Positions 51,140 to 59,542 of a DNA stretch of 64,000 nt are shown in pieces. How positions within the stretch are numbered: position 1 is the first letter of the stretch; every line of letters begins with the position of its first letter. The position numbers and the translations under genes were made by a program. The notes beneath the pieces were generated by a model that ran no database searches, was not told where the DNA came from, and saw nothing but the letters and a program-made list of their open reading frames with translations. Source of the stretch: DASRAP01 sp964503275 (GTDB lineage: Bacteria; Gemmatimonadota; Gemmatimonadetes; Gemmatimonadales; Gemmatimonadaceae); contig CAZCZO010000004.1 of assembly GCA_964503275.1 (NCBI GenBank), positions 62,001-126,000 on the forward strand, read 5' to 3'.

Positions 51140-51226
51140 GCCATGCCTCCAGCAATTCGGTGGCTCACGTATCTCGTTGTCGTGGAAGTAGTCGCGGATT
51201 GGCACAGAGCGCAAGACGGTCGACGT
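51140..51226 (-). pseudogene. Possible remnant of a DUF4160 gene, in frame with DUF2442
   Basis: Codons upstream of the DUF2442 ATG read STVLRSVPIRDYFHDNE then IREPPNCWRHG. This resembles the DUF4160 N-terminus (PTVLR, aromatic-rich strand, Asn, then EPPH). The body of DUF4160 is missing, so an in-frame deletion may have fused both. Weak, eye-based similarity. Confidence 0.35.
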
Positions 51227-51249
51227 GAGTCTTCTACGCCCACCGACCC

Positions 51250-52461
51250 TCACCCCCCATGCGGCAACCGATACTTCACCACATACTGCACCTCATCCGC
51301 ATCGCGCAGTGCCACCCAGAGGTGGTCACGCCCGGGCGCAATCACCGTTCCGTACGGAAAGCGGAGATCGCCGAGGTAGTTGCCGTCTGCCTCGAACACC
51401 GCGTGCGCGACGGGGTCGGCGATGTTCAGCCGGTACTCCTTCGGCGCACTGCCCGGCAGGGAGCACGACGCGGCGACCCGTGTCGACACGCGCTCCCCCG
51501 GCGCCGAGATGCTCACCCACACGCGCCCAGCCAAGTCCGTCGAGAAGTGCCCGCGCGCGGGCGGTCGATCGGCGGGGATGTCGACCGGTGGCTGTTGTGG
51601 CATGCCTGCGCGAGGGCAAGAGTCACGCGAAAAGCTGAGCAGGTTGTTCGCGTGCCGCCGCTCCTCGCGCGTATAGGGTACGCCCGTGCGCGGGACCTGA
51701 GCGATCAACGGCGGCTGCTTGCCAGTGGGGTCAGTGCGCAGGAAACCCACGATGTCACTGCGCGACTGGACCTCGGCGCCGTCGGGGAGCAGGCGCCACC
51801 AGCGGATGAACACCTCGCCGGGCGCAGCGGGCGCGCGCCACGGCTTGCGGTCACTGATGGAATCCATCAGCTGTCCCTGGGCGCTGAAGAAGTGGAAGGG
51901 ACGCAGCAGGCCGGACTCGGTCGCCGATGGTCCACGCGCGAAGGGCGCCCGCACCGCGATGCGACCGTCCTGCAGCGCGATGATCTCGTTCGTGCTGCCG
52001 TTGTTGTGGTTGAGCGCGAACAATCGTATGAGGCGCCCATCCGGGCCGAAGTGATTCACCGAGCGCACGCCGTCGCGGACCAGCATGTGCCCGTCGGCGC
52101 GCACGGCGACGTCCAGCATGAACAACGTGGTGAACTCGCCGGGCCCCTGTCCCGACCGTCCGATGTTGCCGACAAAGCGGCCGGTCGCGTCGAAGCGCCG
52201 CAGGGCGGGCCCGTCGAGACTCTTGAGGTCCGCGACGAGCACACCGCCGTCGGGCAGCGCCCACATCCGCCCGATCTGCCCAAAGGTCGTCTCGTGGGTG
52301 GCACCGTCGAGGCGCAGCTCCTCGGCGAGCCGTGGCGTGGCGCCCCAGCGTCCCGGGCCCGTGGTGGTCACGACGATGGTATCGCCGCGCTGGGTGCGGG
52401 TGGTCTGGGCGTCGAGCGGCAGCGCGGTCAGGCCGAGCAGCGGGATCAGCAGGACTCTCAT
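51250..52461 (-). CDS. Secreted six-bladed propeller (NHL-like) protein
   Basis: A 403-residue exported protein with a signal peptide (RVLLIPLLGLTALPLDAQ). Blade motifs include IGRMWALPDGGVLVADL, LRRFDATGRFVGNIGRSG with QGPGEFTT, VRSVNHFGPDGRLIRLF and VWVSISAPGERVSTR, the same class as the product at 48866. It is likely an envelope or sensor protein with no catalytic residues that I can assign. Its stop overlaps the DUF2442 frame by 4 bases. Confidence 0.82.
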   Translation of the reverse strand: MRVLLIPLLGLTALPLDAQTTRTQRGDTIVVTTTGPGRWGATPRLAEELRLDGATHETTFGQIGRMWALPDGGVLVADLKSLDGPALRRFDATGRFVGNIGRSGQGPGEFTTLFMLDVAVRADGHMLVRDGVRSVNHFGPDGRLIRLFALNHNNGSTNEIIALQDGRIAVRAPFARGPSATESGLLRPFHFFSAQGQLMDSISDRKPWRAPAAPGEVFIRWWRLLPDGAEVQSRSDIVGFLRTDPTGKQPPLIAQVPRTGVPYTREERRHANNLLSFSRDSCPRAGMPQQPPVDIPADRPPARGHFSTDLAGRVWVSISAPGERVSTRVAASCSLPGSAPKEYRLNIADPVAHAVFEADGNYLGDLRFPYGTVIAPGRDHLWVALRDADEVQYVVKYRLPHGG

Positions 52462-52571
52462 GCGCAGATGTTGCCACCAAACGGACGAGGGCGCAACCCG
52501 CTACGAGGCAGGCCATATGGCGAATCCCGCCCCCCGGTGACAGCTTTGGCGGCATCCTCATCCATCTGCCC

Positions 52572-53888
52572 ATGCCTGAGCTTCCCCTCACCCGCCGCGA
52601 CTTCACCAAGACCGCCGCCCTCGCCGGCGCCGGCTTCCTGCTCACCCCGCGCGTGGCCCGCGCCGTGCCGCTGCCCGGCGAGCGGGCGCCCCTGTTGCGC
52701 GTTGGCGTGGTGGGCTGCGGAGGCCGCGGCACGGGTGCGGTGCGCGACATGATGCGGGCCGGCGACGAGGACATCGTGCTCGTGGCCATGGGCGATCTGT
52801 TCCCGGACCGGCTCAAGAGCGCACAGGAGAACCTGGTCAGGCTCGCGGCCGAGAACCCGAGCATCGCCGCGAAGTACAAGGTGACGCCCGAGATGAGCTT
52901 CACCGGCATCGACGCCTACCAAAAGGTGCTCGCGACGGACATCGACCTGGTGATCCTGGCCACGCCGCCGGGCTTCCGGCCCATGCATTTGGAGGCCGCC
53001 ATCAACGCGGGCAAGCACGTGTTCGCCGAGAAGCCCGTGGCGGTGGATCCCGCCGGTGTGCGGCGCGTGATCGCGGCGGCGCGGGTGGCCGAGCAGAAGA
53101 AGCTCGCAATCGTGGCCGGGACACAGCGGCGGCACGATCCCGCCTATGTCGATGTGATCCGCCGTGTGCAGGAAGGCGCGATCGGCGAGGTGATGACGGG
53201 GCAGGTGTTCTGGAATCAGGGCGGGCTGTGGAATCGCGACCGCTTGCCGGAGTGGAGCGACACCGAGTGGCAGCTGCGCAATTGGCTGTATTTGGCCTGG
53301 CTCTCGGGCGATCACATCGTGGAGCAGCACATCCACAACATCGACGTGGGCAACTGGGTCATGGGCGGACACCCCGTGAAGGCGACGGGTGTGGGCGGGC
53401 GGGCGCAGCGCACGGACCCCAAGTACGGGCACATCTTCGATCACTTCATGGTGGACTTCGAGTATGCCGACGGGCGTCACGTGACGTCGATGTGCCGGCA
53501 GATCGAGGGCAGCGCGAACTTCGTGGGCGAGCGATTCCAGGGGAGCCGGGGCCACACGGACGCGAACAAGACCATCACCACGGCGGCGTCCGTGTACACC
53601 TATGCGGGGCCGACCCCCAATCCGTTCATCAACGAGCATACGGACCTGCTGGCGTCCATCCGTGCGGGCAGGCCGCTGAACGAGGGCGTGCGGGTGGCCG
53701 AGTCGACGCTGAGCGCGATCATGGGACGTGAGGCGGCGTACACGGGGCAGACCATCACGTGGGACGCGCTGCTGGCGGCGCCGCAGGACCTCGCACCGCC
53801 GAGCGTGGCGTTCGGGGCCATGGTGCTGCCGCCGGTGCCGGTGCCGGGCCGCACCAAGGTGGAGCGCACCTTCGACACCGGCTGGTGA
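52572..53888 (+). CDS. Tat-exported Gfo/Idh/MocA-family oxidoreductase
   Basis: A 438-residue NAD(P)-dependent sugar oxidoreductase. A Tat signal (LTRRDFTKTAALAGAGFLL) leads, then the Rossmann start VGVVGCGGRGTGAVRDMM, LVILATPPGFRPMHLEAAI, GKHVFAEKPVAVDPAGVRR with the family's EKP motif, and GTQRRHDPAYVDVIRR. The second domain, with EQHIHNIDVGNWVMGGHP, supplies the substrate site. Members oxidise or reduce sugars, often at C3. The next gene is 2 bases away and also Tat-exported. Confidence 0.93.
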   Translation: MPELPLTRRDFTKTAALAGAGFLLTPRVARAVPLPGERAPLLRVGVVGCGGRGTGAVRDMMRAGDEDIVLVAMGDLFPDRLKSAQENLVRLAAENPSIAAKYKVTPEMSFTGIDAYQKVLATDIDLVILATPPGFRPMHLEAAINAGKHVFAEKPVAVDPAGVRRVIAAARVAEQKKLAIVAGTQRRHDPAYVDVIRRVQEGAIGEVMTGQVFWNQGGLWNRDRLPEWSDTEWQLRNWLYLAWLSGDHIVEQHIHNIDVGNWVMGGHPVKATGVGGRAQRTDPKYGHIFDHFMVDFEYADGRHVTSMCRQIEGSANFVGERFQGSRGHTDANKTITTAASVYTYAGPTPNPFINEHTDLLASIRAGRPLNEGVRVAESTLSAIMGREAAYTGQTITWDALLAAPQDLAPPSVAFGAMVLPPVPVPGRTKVERTFDTGW

Positions 53889-53890
53889 GC

Positions 53891-54829
53891 ATGGATCGTC
53901 GCGACTTCGTGCGCTCGGCGGCGTTGGGTGTCGCCGCCAGTGCGCTGCCCGCGGTGGCTGCCGCTGGCGATGTGACCGCCGCTGACGCGACGGCGGGGGT
54001 GCCGCACGGCGCGCCCTGGGGCCTGCGCTATGCGCCGCACTTCGGCATGTTCCGCGCGCACGCCGGTGGCAACGATGTGGTCGCCGAGTTGGAGTTCATG
54101 GCCAGCGAAGGCTTCACCGCGCTGGAGGACAACGGCATGAAGGGCCGCGCGGTGGACGTGCAGGAGCGTATCGCCAGTACGATGACGCGGCTCAACATGG
54201 CCATGGGCGTGTTCGTGGCGCACACCATCGGCTGGAACGACGCCAACCTGACCAGTGGCCATGCGGAGAAGCGCGAGGTGTTCCTGCGCGAAGTCCGCGA
54301 GTCGGTGGAGGTGGCCAAGCGCGTGAACGCGCGTTGGATGACCGTGGTGCCGGGGATGATGGACGGTCGGTTGCCGCTGGAGTACCAGACCGCGAACGTA
54401 GTCGAGGCGCTGAAGCAGGCCAGCGCGATCCTCGAGCCGCACGGGCTGGTGATGGTGCTGGAGCCGCTGAACACCATCCGCGATCATCCGGGGCAGTTCC
54501 TGCAGCGCATCCCGCAGGCGTATCTGATCTGCAAGGCGGTGGCGAGCCCCAGCTGCAAGATCCTGTTCGACGTCTACCACCAGCAGATCACGGAGGGGAA
54601 CCTGATCCCCAACCTGGATCGCGCGTGGGAGGAGGTGGCGTACATCCAGACGGGCGACAACCCTGGGCGTCGCGAGCCGACGACGGGGGAGATCAATTAT
54701 CTGAACGTGTTCCGGCACCTGAAGAAGAAAGGGTTCTCAGGGATCGTGGGGATGGAGCATGGGAATTCGCGGCCGGGTAAGGACGGGGAACGCGCGGTGA
54801 TTGACGCGTATCGGGCGGTGGATGGGTAG
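53891..54829 (+). CDS. Tat-exported TIM-barrel sugar isomerase/epimerase (hydroxypyruvate isomerase-like)
   Basis: A 312-residue protein, Tat signal MDRRDFVRSAALGVAASALP, then a xylose-isomerase-type barrel: APHFGMFRAHAGGNDVVAEL, GFTALEDNGM, KRVNARWMTVVPGM, LVMVLEPLNTIRDHPG (metal Glu), CKILFDVYHQQITEG (Asp and His), AYIQTGDNPGRREPTTGEIN and GFSGIVGMEHGNSRPG. Hydroxypyruvate isomerase or 3-keto-sugar epimerase activity fits. It is 2 bases after the oxidoreductase, so they probably act on the same sugar. Confidence 0.9.
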   Translation: MDRRDFVRSAALGVAASALPAVAAAGDVTAADATAGVPHGAPWGLRYAPHFGMFRAHAGGNDVVAELEFMASEGFTALEDNGMKGRAVDVQERIASTMTRLNMAMGVFVAHTIGWNDANLTSGHAEKREVFLREVRESVEVAKRVNARWMTVVPGMMDGRLPLEYQTANVVEALKQASAILEPHGLVMVLEPLNTIRDHPGQFLQRIPQAYLICKAVASPSCKILFDVYHQQITEGNLIPNLDRAWEEVAYIQTGDNPGRREPTTGEINYLNVFRHLKKKGFSGIVGMEHGNSRPGKDGERAVIDAYRAVDG

Positions 54830-54886
54830 GGACGGTTCGCATGATCTGACAGGCGTCGCCCTGCCTTGAGCCGCGTACCTCGTTGT

Positions 54887-54900
54887 TCTTACCAGTAAGA
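54887..54900 (+). promoter_or_regulatory. Palindrome upstream of the AbrB-type antitoxin
   Basis: TCTTACCAGTAAGA is a 6-bp inverted repeat with a 2-base centre, 19 bases before the start at 54919. It fits an autoregulatory operator. Confidence 0.5.
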
Positions 54901-54918
54901 CGCATCATGGAGCCCACG

Positions 54919-55182
54919 ATGTCCCTCGCTGCTACGACTACCATGTCCTCCAAAGGACAGGTGGTGATTCCTGAAGCCATTCGCGAGCGATTGGGACTCG
55001 AGGCGGGTGCACAGTTCGTGGTGGTCGCGGATCGTGATGTTGTGATCCTGAGAGTCTTGCAGCCACCGGCCTTGTCAGAATTCGCGGCGCTGAGTGCGCA
55101 GGCGCGCCGAGCTGCCAAGGCCGCTGAGCTCAAGCAAGGCGATGTCGAGCGGGCGACAAAGAAGGTGCGGCGCGGGGCGTGA
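54919..55182 (+). CDS. AbrB/MazE-type antitoxin
   Basis: An 87-residue swapped-hairpin DNA-binding protein: MSSKGQVVIPEAIRERLGLE, AGAQFVVVADRDVVILRV, with a Lys/Ala-rich C-terminal tail (ARRAAKAAELKQGDVERATK) that would bind the toxin. ATG 54919 is favoured by a GGAG site 8 bases upstream; ATG 54907 is an alternative. It lies downstream of a palindromic site. Its stop overlaps the PIN gene by 4 bases (GTGA). Confidence 0.9.
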   Translation: MSLAATTTMSSKGQVVIPEAIRERLGLEAGAQFVVVADRDVVILRVLQPPALSEFAALSAQARRAAKAAELKQGDVERATKKVRRGA

Positions 55183-55604
55183 AGGTCGTCGTCGACACGA
55201 ACGTCTTGATGTCGGGGCTGTTGTTCGGTGGCGTCCCTGGCCGAGTACTCAGTGCGTGGAGCGAGGGTGTCTTTCGGCTTGTTGTGTCTCCGCCTGTGCT
55301 CGAGGAGTACCGCCGCGTCGGGCTTGACTTGAGCAAAGGGCGAGAGCCGCTGATCGGTCTGGTTGAGTCATTCGTGATGATGGTGACGACTCACGCGCTG
55401 ATGCTGGACGCGCGGCCCCTGGACGTCGGGGTGAGCGCCGATCCGGATGATGACATGTTCCTTGCCGCTGCGATCGCCGGCAGTGCTCAGATCATCGTGT
55501 CACGCGACAAGCACCTGCTGCAGGTGACAGGATGGAGCGGTATCGAGGTCTTGAAGCCCCGGCCGGGACATCCCAAGCCACTTCCCTTGCATGAACACCA
55601 CTGA
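55179..55604 (+). CDS. PIN-domain toxin (COG1569-like)
   Basis: A 141-residue PIN protein from GTG 55179. Acidic site residues are in KVVVDTNVLMSGLLFGG, SPPVLEEYRRVG, SADPDDDMFLAAAIAG and IVSRDKHLLQV. It belongs to the putative-toxin PIN group often paired with AbrB-like antitoxins, as here. RNA cleavage is expected but unproven. Four-base overlap with its antitoxin. Confidence 0.91.
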   Translation: MKVVVDTNVLMSGLLFGGVPGRVLSAWSEGVFRLVVSPPVLEEYRRVGLDLSKGREPLIGLVESFVMMVTTHALMLDARPLDVGVSADPDDDMFLAAAIAGSAQIIVSRDKHLLQVTGWSGIEVLKPRPGHPKPLPLHEHH

Positions 55605-55618
55605 TCAGATAGTCTGAT
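55604..55618 (+). promoter_or_regulatory. Inverted repeat before the third antitoxin gene
   Basis: ATCAGATAGTCTGAT is a 6-bp perfect inverted repeat with a TAG centre, 22 bases upstream of ATG 55640. It probably serves as the antitoxin operator; it also starts at the last base of the preceding stop. Confidence 0.5.
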
Positions 55619-55639
55619 TCTCGGCCATCCGCCACGCCA

Positions 55640-55918
55640 ATGCCGCCTGCCCCCACCGTCACCGACGTCGCGCGCAACTTCGCCGACTATATCAACCGCG
55701 TTGCGTTTCGCGGCGAGCGTTTCACACTCATGCGCGGCAACCGACCGGTGGCAGAGCTGCGTCCGGTGCCGGCCGGACGCAGCCTCCGCGAGTTGCCCGC
55801 CATGCTCGCATCCCTCCCTCGGCTGTCGGCGGATGAGGCGTCGGCGTTCGGAGAGGACATCGCGGCGGCACGCCGCGAGCTTGGTGAGCAGCCGCTGCGA
55901 GATCCATGGGCGTCCTGA
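55640..55918 (+). CDS. Phd/YefM-like antitoxin
   Basis: A 92-residue antitoxin. The N-terminal half, VTDVARNFADYINRVAFRGE and FTLMRGNRPVAELRPV, matches the Phd fold. The C-terminal half, SADEASAFGEDIAAARRELG, is a helical toxin-binding tail. It overlaps the following PIN toxin by 13 bases. This is the third module of its type within 9 kb. Confidence 0.88.
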   Translation: MPPAPTVTDVARNFADYINRVAFRGERFTLMRGNRPVAELRPVPAGRSLRELPAMLASLPRLSADEASAFGEDIAAARRELGEQPLRDPWAS

Positions 55919-56319
55919 TCGACGCCAGTATCCTCATCGAGCACGAGCGAGGTCGGCTGGAGCTCGAGCCGCATCTCGATCAGCGGCCCGACGAAGAGTT
56001 CTTCCTGTCAGTGATCAGCGCCAGCGAATTGCTTCACGGCGTGCATCACGCGGTCGACGCCGCGACACGTGCCCGGCGTGCCGCTTGGGTGGAAGCCGTG
56101 CTGGACCGATTCCCGCTGCTGCCGGTCGACATGCAGACGGCGCGGGCCCATGCGCAGATCTGGGCAGACCTGTCGCCGCGCGGGCAGCTCATCGGACCCA
56201 ATGACCTCTGGCTCGCCGCATCCTGCATTGCCAACGGGCTGGTGATGGTGACGGCGAACGAGCGGGGGTTTCGCCGGGTACCTGGGCTCGCGTTGGAGTC
56301 GTGGGCGCGTCGCGCCTGA
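55906..56319 (+). CDS. VapC-type PIN-domain toxin
   Basis: A 137-residue PIN nuclease from ATG 55906. Site residues are in VLIDASILIEHERGR, SVISASELLHGVHHA, LIGPNDLWLAASCIANG and TANERGFRRVPGL. It is of the FitB/VapC group that targets RNA. It starts 13 bases inside its antitoxin gene, and its stop is 6 bases before the methyltransferase. Confidence 0.91.
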   Translation: MGVLIDASILIEHERGRLELEPHLDQRPDEEFFLSVISASELLHGVHHAVDAATRARRAAWVEAVLDRFPLLPVDMQTARAHAQIWADLSPRGQLIGPNDLWLAASCIANGLVMVTANERGFRRVPGLALESWARRA

Positions 56320-56325
56320 TCGCGC

Positions 56326-56925
56326 ATGACCCGCAACATCACCGACCTCTACGAGCGCCACGCGCACGCCTACGACGAAGACCGCGGCCGCTCACTCCAC
56401 GAGCGAAGCTGGTTGGACCGCTTCTTGAGCTTCGTCCCGCCAGGCGGGACCATCCTCGACATCGGCTGCGGGATGGGCGAGCCCATCGCCCGGTACCTCA
56501 TGGAGAGCGGCGTCAACGTCGTCGGCGTGGACGCCGCACCGTCGATGATCGCCTTGTGCCGCACCCGCTTCCCGCAGTCGGAGTGGCTGGTCGCCGACAT
56601 GCGGGACCTCGCGCTCGGCCGACGCTTCGACGGCGTGCTGGCCTGGGACAGCTTCTTTCACTTGAGCATGGACGACCAGCGCGCGATGTTCGCTCGCTTC
56701 GCAGCGCATGCCGCGGATGGCGCGCCGCTGATGTTCACCAGCGGTCCGGCGGCTGGGGAGGTGATCGGGTCGTACCGAGGCGAGCCGCTCTATCACGCCA
56801 GTCTGGACCCGGCGGCGTATCGCGCGCTGTTGGTCAGCAACGGGTTCACTGAACGAGCATTCGTCGCCGAGGACCCGGATTGCGGCGGGCATACGGTGTG
56901 GCTCGCGACGTTGGACGCGGAGTGA
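56326..56925 (+). CDS. Class I SAM-dependent methyltransferase
   Basis: A 199-residue protein. The SAM-binding motif I is TILDIGCGMGEPIARYL, motif II region VNVVGVDAAPSMIALC, and VADMRDLALGRRFDGVLAWDS follows, typical of small-molecule or unassigned methyltransferases. The acceptor is unknown. It starts 6 bases after the PIN toxin stop, so it may be read through from that operon; no link in function is evident. Confidence 0.9.
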   Translation: MTRNITDLYERHAHAYDEDRGRSLHERSWLDRFLSFVPPGGTILDIGCGMGEPIARYLMESGVNVVGVDAAPSMIALCRTRFPQSEWLVADMRDLALGRRFDGVLAWDSFFHLSMDDQRAMFARFAAHAADGAPLMFTSGPAAGEVIGSYRGEPLYHASLDPAAYRALLVSNGFTERAFVAEDPDCGGHTVWLATLDAE

Positions 56926-56970
56926 GACGCCGGGGACCGTGCGGATGCGCTAGGATCCTGTGTCGGCCTG

Positions 56971-56999
56971 TTGACCCGGTCGACGGGAAGCGCTAGATA
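56971..56999 (+). promoter_or_regulatory. Candidate promoter for the small membrane protein gene
   Basis: TTGACC (56971-56976), 17 bases, TAGATA (56994-56999), about 50 bases before ATG 57053. The -35 box is nearly consensus. Confidence 0.5.
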
Positions 57000-57052
57000 C
57001 TTCGAGCACTGCTGGTTCGATTCGCGTCCGTGCACACCTCACGCACCTCGTC

Positions 57053-57421
57053 ATGTCGGAACAGGTCGTACGCTGGGCCAAACTGGTGGTGCTGATCGGC
57101 GCGTTGCTGCGGACCCTGTGGATCGGTATTCGATACCATCGTGGGTCGTGGCAGCGACATGATTGGATGCGATTCGGGCTCGCGCTGAGTGCCGCCCTGA
57201 GCGTCGTCGCCGTCGCGCTGGCGATGGGTGTTGCGGTCGATCGCGGCATCTACGACGAGATCCCGGTCGCGTACCACTCGCGGTACTCGTGGACACTGCT
57301 TGCGGTCGCGTTGGTCGGCAGTGGCGCGCTCGGATGCGTGTTGGGGTGGTTCGTTTCCCCCGCGATCCTTCGACCGCGAGGATCAAGAAGCAGGCGCAGA
57401 GCCCAAGGCCCACGACATTGA
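57053..57421 (+). CDS. Small membrane protein of unknown function
   Basis: A 122-residue protein with at least three hydrophobic segments (about 8-25, 40-60 and 80-100) and a basic C-terminus (GSRSRRRAQGPRH). I recognise no family. A coding call is supported by the membrane pattern and a credible promoter; reading frames on the other strand here look like shadows. Confidence 0.55.
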   Translation: MSEQVVRWAKLVVLIGALLRTLWIGIRYHRGSWQRHDWMRFGLALSAALSVVAVALAMGVAVDRGIYDEIPVAYHSRYSWTLLAVALVGSGALGCVLGWFVSPAILRPRGSRSRRRAQGPRH

Positions 57422-57446
57422 GCATCAGTGACGTGGTCGCGTCAGC

Positions 57447-58325
57447 TCAGCCCCCCGCTTGCTTCCACAGCGCCGCGAACGTCCGCAGATAGCGGTGATA
57501 CAGGTACACCTCCCAGTCCGGCGGCGGGACCGTCCCTCGCAACATGTACTGGATCGGCGCGTTCACGTTGGTCGGCGCGATCTGCACCAAGAGGTCACGG
57601 CCATCGATCACGAAGCGATCGCCATCGTCGTTGAATCGCGTGGCTGGCATCGCCGCCAGCGTGTCGAGGCGACCTCGCGCGGCGGCTTCATCCGCCCAGT
57701 CCTGCAGGCCAACGAGGAAGCGGTCCTCCGCGAAATAGCAGAGCGACGCCGAGATACTCGCCGCCTTGCCTCCCTGCGGGTCCACGCGCGCCAGTTTCTG
57801 CCAGGTCTGCAGCGCGTTCGTGATGCGTTCGCGCGACGCCGCCGATGGCGTCAGGTAGTGCAGCAGGTCCTGCAGGGCGTGCGACAGCCCGATGTAATAC
57901 GACGTCCGCAGGCCTGCCTTGACGACCGTGTACAGCTTGTCCTCGGTCGCCTCGGCCTTGGCGAGGTAGCCCTGGATGTCGTAGCGGTCGAGCACGGCGC
58001 GCTCGGGCGCGATACCCGGCTGCCCGGTGCGCACGCAGATCTGCAGCGTCCGGTTCTTCATCACGTCACGGATGTACTCGCAGAGCTCGAGCCCGGCGTG
58101 GTCCGTCTCCATCACGACGTCGATCAGCGCGACCGAGGCCAGACTGATGTCGGGGCGGCCCAGCGTGAGACTGTGCAGGAGGTCGATGCCCTCTGCCTTG
58201 CTCATCGCCGAATGCAGACGGATCGGCAGCCCATGGACTTTGAACTGGCGCATGGCGAGCCGGCTGACCTCGTGGACGTCGGGCTCGTCGTCGACCAGCA
58301 CGACGTGAAGCTCAGTGAGATGCAC
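57447..58325 (-). CDS. Response regulator with a DUF3369-like C-terminal part
   Basis: A 292-residue protein with a receiver (1-125): VVLVDDEPDVHEVSRLA, VALIDVVMETDHAGLEL with the phospho-Asp, CVRTGQPGIAPERAVLDRYD and the lysine in IQGYLAKAEATEDKLYT. The C-terminal half resembles DUF3369, a sensory domain seen in some HD-GYP regulators, yet no HD-GYP follows. It ends in LYHRYLRTFAALWKQ. It lies 2 bases after the receiver-kinase gene and is probably its partner. Output mode is unknown. Confidence 0.85.
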   Translation of the reverse strand: MHLTELHVVLVDDEPDVHEVSRLAMRQFKVHGLPIRLHSAMSKAEGIDLLHSLTLGRPDISLASVALIDVVMETDHAGLELCEYIRDVMKNRTLQICVRTGQPGIAPERAVLDRYDIQGYLAKAEATEDKLYTVVKAGLRTSYYIGLSHALQDLLHYLTPSAASRERITNALQTWQKLARVDPQGGKAASISASLCYFAEDRFLVGLQDWADEAAARGRLDTLAAMPATRFNDDGDRFVIDGRDLLVQIAPTNVNAPIQYMLRGTVPPPDWEVYLYHRYLRTFAALWKQAGG

Positions 58326-58327
58326 GG

Positions 58328-59542
58328 TCAGGAACCCGGTGTAGGTGTGGTGGACGGCGACGGCGGGAGACTGACCGACACCGTGGTGCCGCTCCCCTCG
58401 GTGGACTCGACGGCGACGCTTCCGCGCAACTGTGCGGTGACGATGTTATGCACGATCGCGAGGCCAAGCCCACTGCCCCCCTGGCTGCGTCCGGTCGTGA
58501 AGAACGGCTCAAAGATACGAGGTCGATGCTCCGCCGCAATCCCGGCGCCGAAGTCGCGCACGGCGATCAGGAAGCGATCCTCAGGCTGACTTGGGTCGGG
58601 CCCGATCGTGATCTCGACCTTCCCGCCGCCGCCCTCGGGATACGCGTGTTGCTGGGCGTTGCTGAGCAGGTTGAGCAGGACCTGTGAGAGCGATCCGGGG
58701 TACCCCGTCCACTCCGCACCCGGGTCGTCCAGCGCATTGATGACCACGACCTCCATCCGCGACGCTCGCGCCGTGACGCGAAACAGGCTCACGGTCTCGT
58801 TCACGATGTCTGACAGGACCACGCGCTCCCGGACGTCGGTCATCTGGTTGACGGAGACCTTCTTGAACTGCTGGACCAGCGTGTGCGCACGGCTGACATT
58901 GCGAGAGATCAGGCGGCAGGCGGCCTCCAGGTCATCGACGAGCTCGCGGCCTTCTGCCGTCTCACCGAGCGCGGCGATCGCGGGCTCCCCGAGCCGCTGC
59001 GCGATGAGGCTGGCCGCCGTGTTCACCACCCCAAGCGGCGTGTTCAGCTCATGGGCGACCCCCGCGACCATCTGCCCGACGGACCGATGCCGCGCGAGCT
59101 CGGACTCCTCGCGGATGAGCCGCTCATTCTCGCGGCGTAGCCGGTCGATCGACAGGTGGGTGTTCACCCGCGCGAGCAGCTCGTGCGCATTGACGGGCTT
59201 GGCGACGTAATCGACCGCGCCGAGCTCGAAGCCACGGACGATGTCGTCCGTCCCCGTGCGCGCGGTCAGGAAGATGATCGGGATGTCGCGCCATCCGTCC
59301 GATGCCTTGATCCGTCTGCAGGTCTCGAAGCCGTCCATCTCCGGCATCAGGACGTCGAGCAGGATGAGGTCGGGCCGGATCGTGTCGAGGGCGTCGAGCG
59401 CGTGTCCGCCGTTGGTGGCCACACTCACCTGGTAGCCCGCGTCGTGCAGCACGGCCGCCAGCGCCTGGATGTTGATGGGCGAATCCTCGACGAGGAGGAT
59501 ACGCGGTACGGCGCCGTGGCCGTGCACGCCGGCGTCACTCAT
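58328..59542 (-). CDS. Receiver-histidine kinase hybrid (N-terminal receiver)
   Basis: A 404-residue soluble kinase. Receiver at about 14-130: RILLVEDSPINIQALA, DLILLDVLMPEMDGF with phospho-Asp, FLTARTGTDD and DYVAKPVNAHELLARV. HisKA motif MVAGVAHELNTPLGVVNTA, then LNLLSNAQQHAYPEGG, DFGAGIAAEHRPRIFEPFFT and GGSGLGLAIVHNIV. The receiver precedes the kinase, so it may take a signal from another kinase. It overlaps the permease stop by 8 bases and is one operon with two permeases and the DUF3369-like regulator. Confidence 0.93.
   Translation of the reverse strand: MSDAGVHGHGAVPRILLVEDSPINIQALAAVLHDAGYQVSVATNGGHALDALDTIRPDLILLDVLMPEMDGFETCRRIKASDGWRDIPIIFLTARTGTDDIVRGFELGAVDYVAKPVNAHELLARVNTHLSIDRLRRENERLIREESELARHRSVGQMVAGVAHELNTPLGVVNTAASLIAQRLGEPAIAALGETAEGRELVDDLEAACRLISRNVSRAHTLVQQFKKVSVNQMTDVRERVVLSDIVNETVSLFRVTARASRMEVVVINALDDPGAEWTGYPGSLSQVLLNLLSNAQQHAYPEGGGGKVEITIGPDPSQPEDRFLIAVRDFGAGIAAEHRPRIFEPFFTTGRSQGGSGLGLAIVHNIVTAQLRGSVAVESTEGSGTTVSVSLPPSPSTTPTPGS

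Noticed and set aside
57010..57030. GGTTCGATTC resembling a tRNA T-loop near 57020
   Set aside because: Flanking bases do not form the T-stem, and no acceptor, anticodon or D-arm is present.
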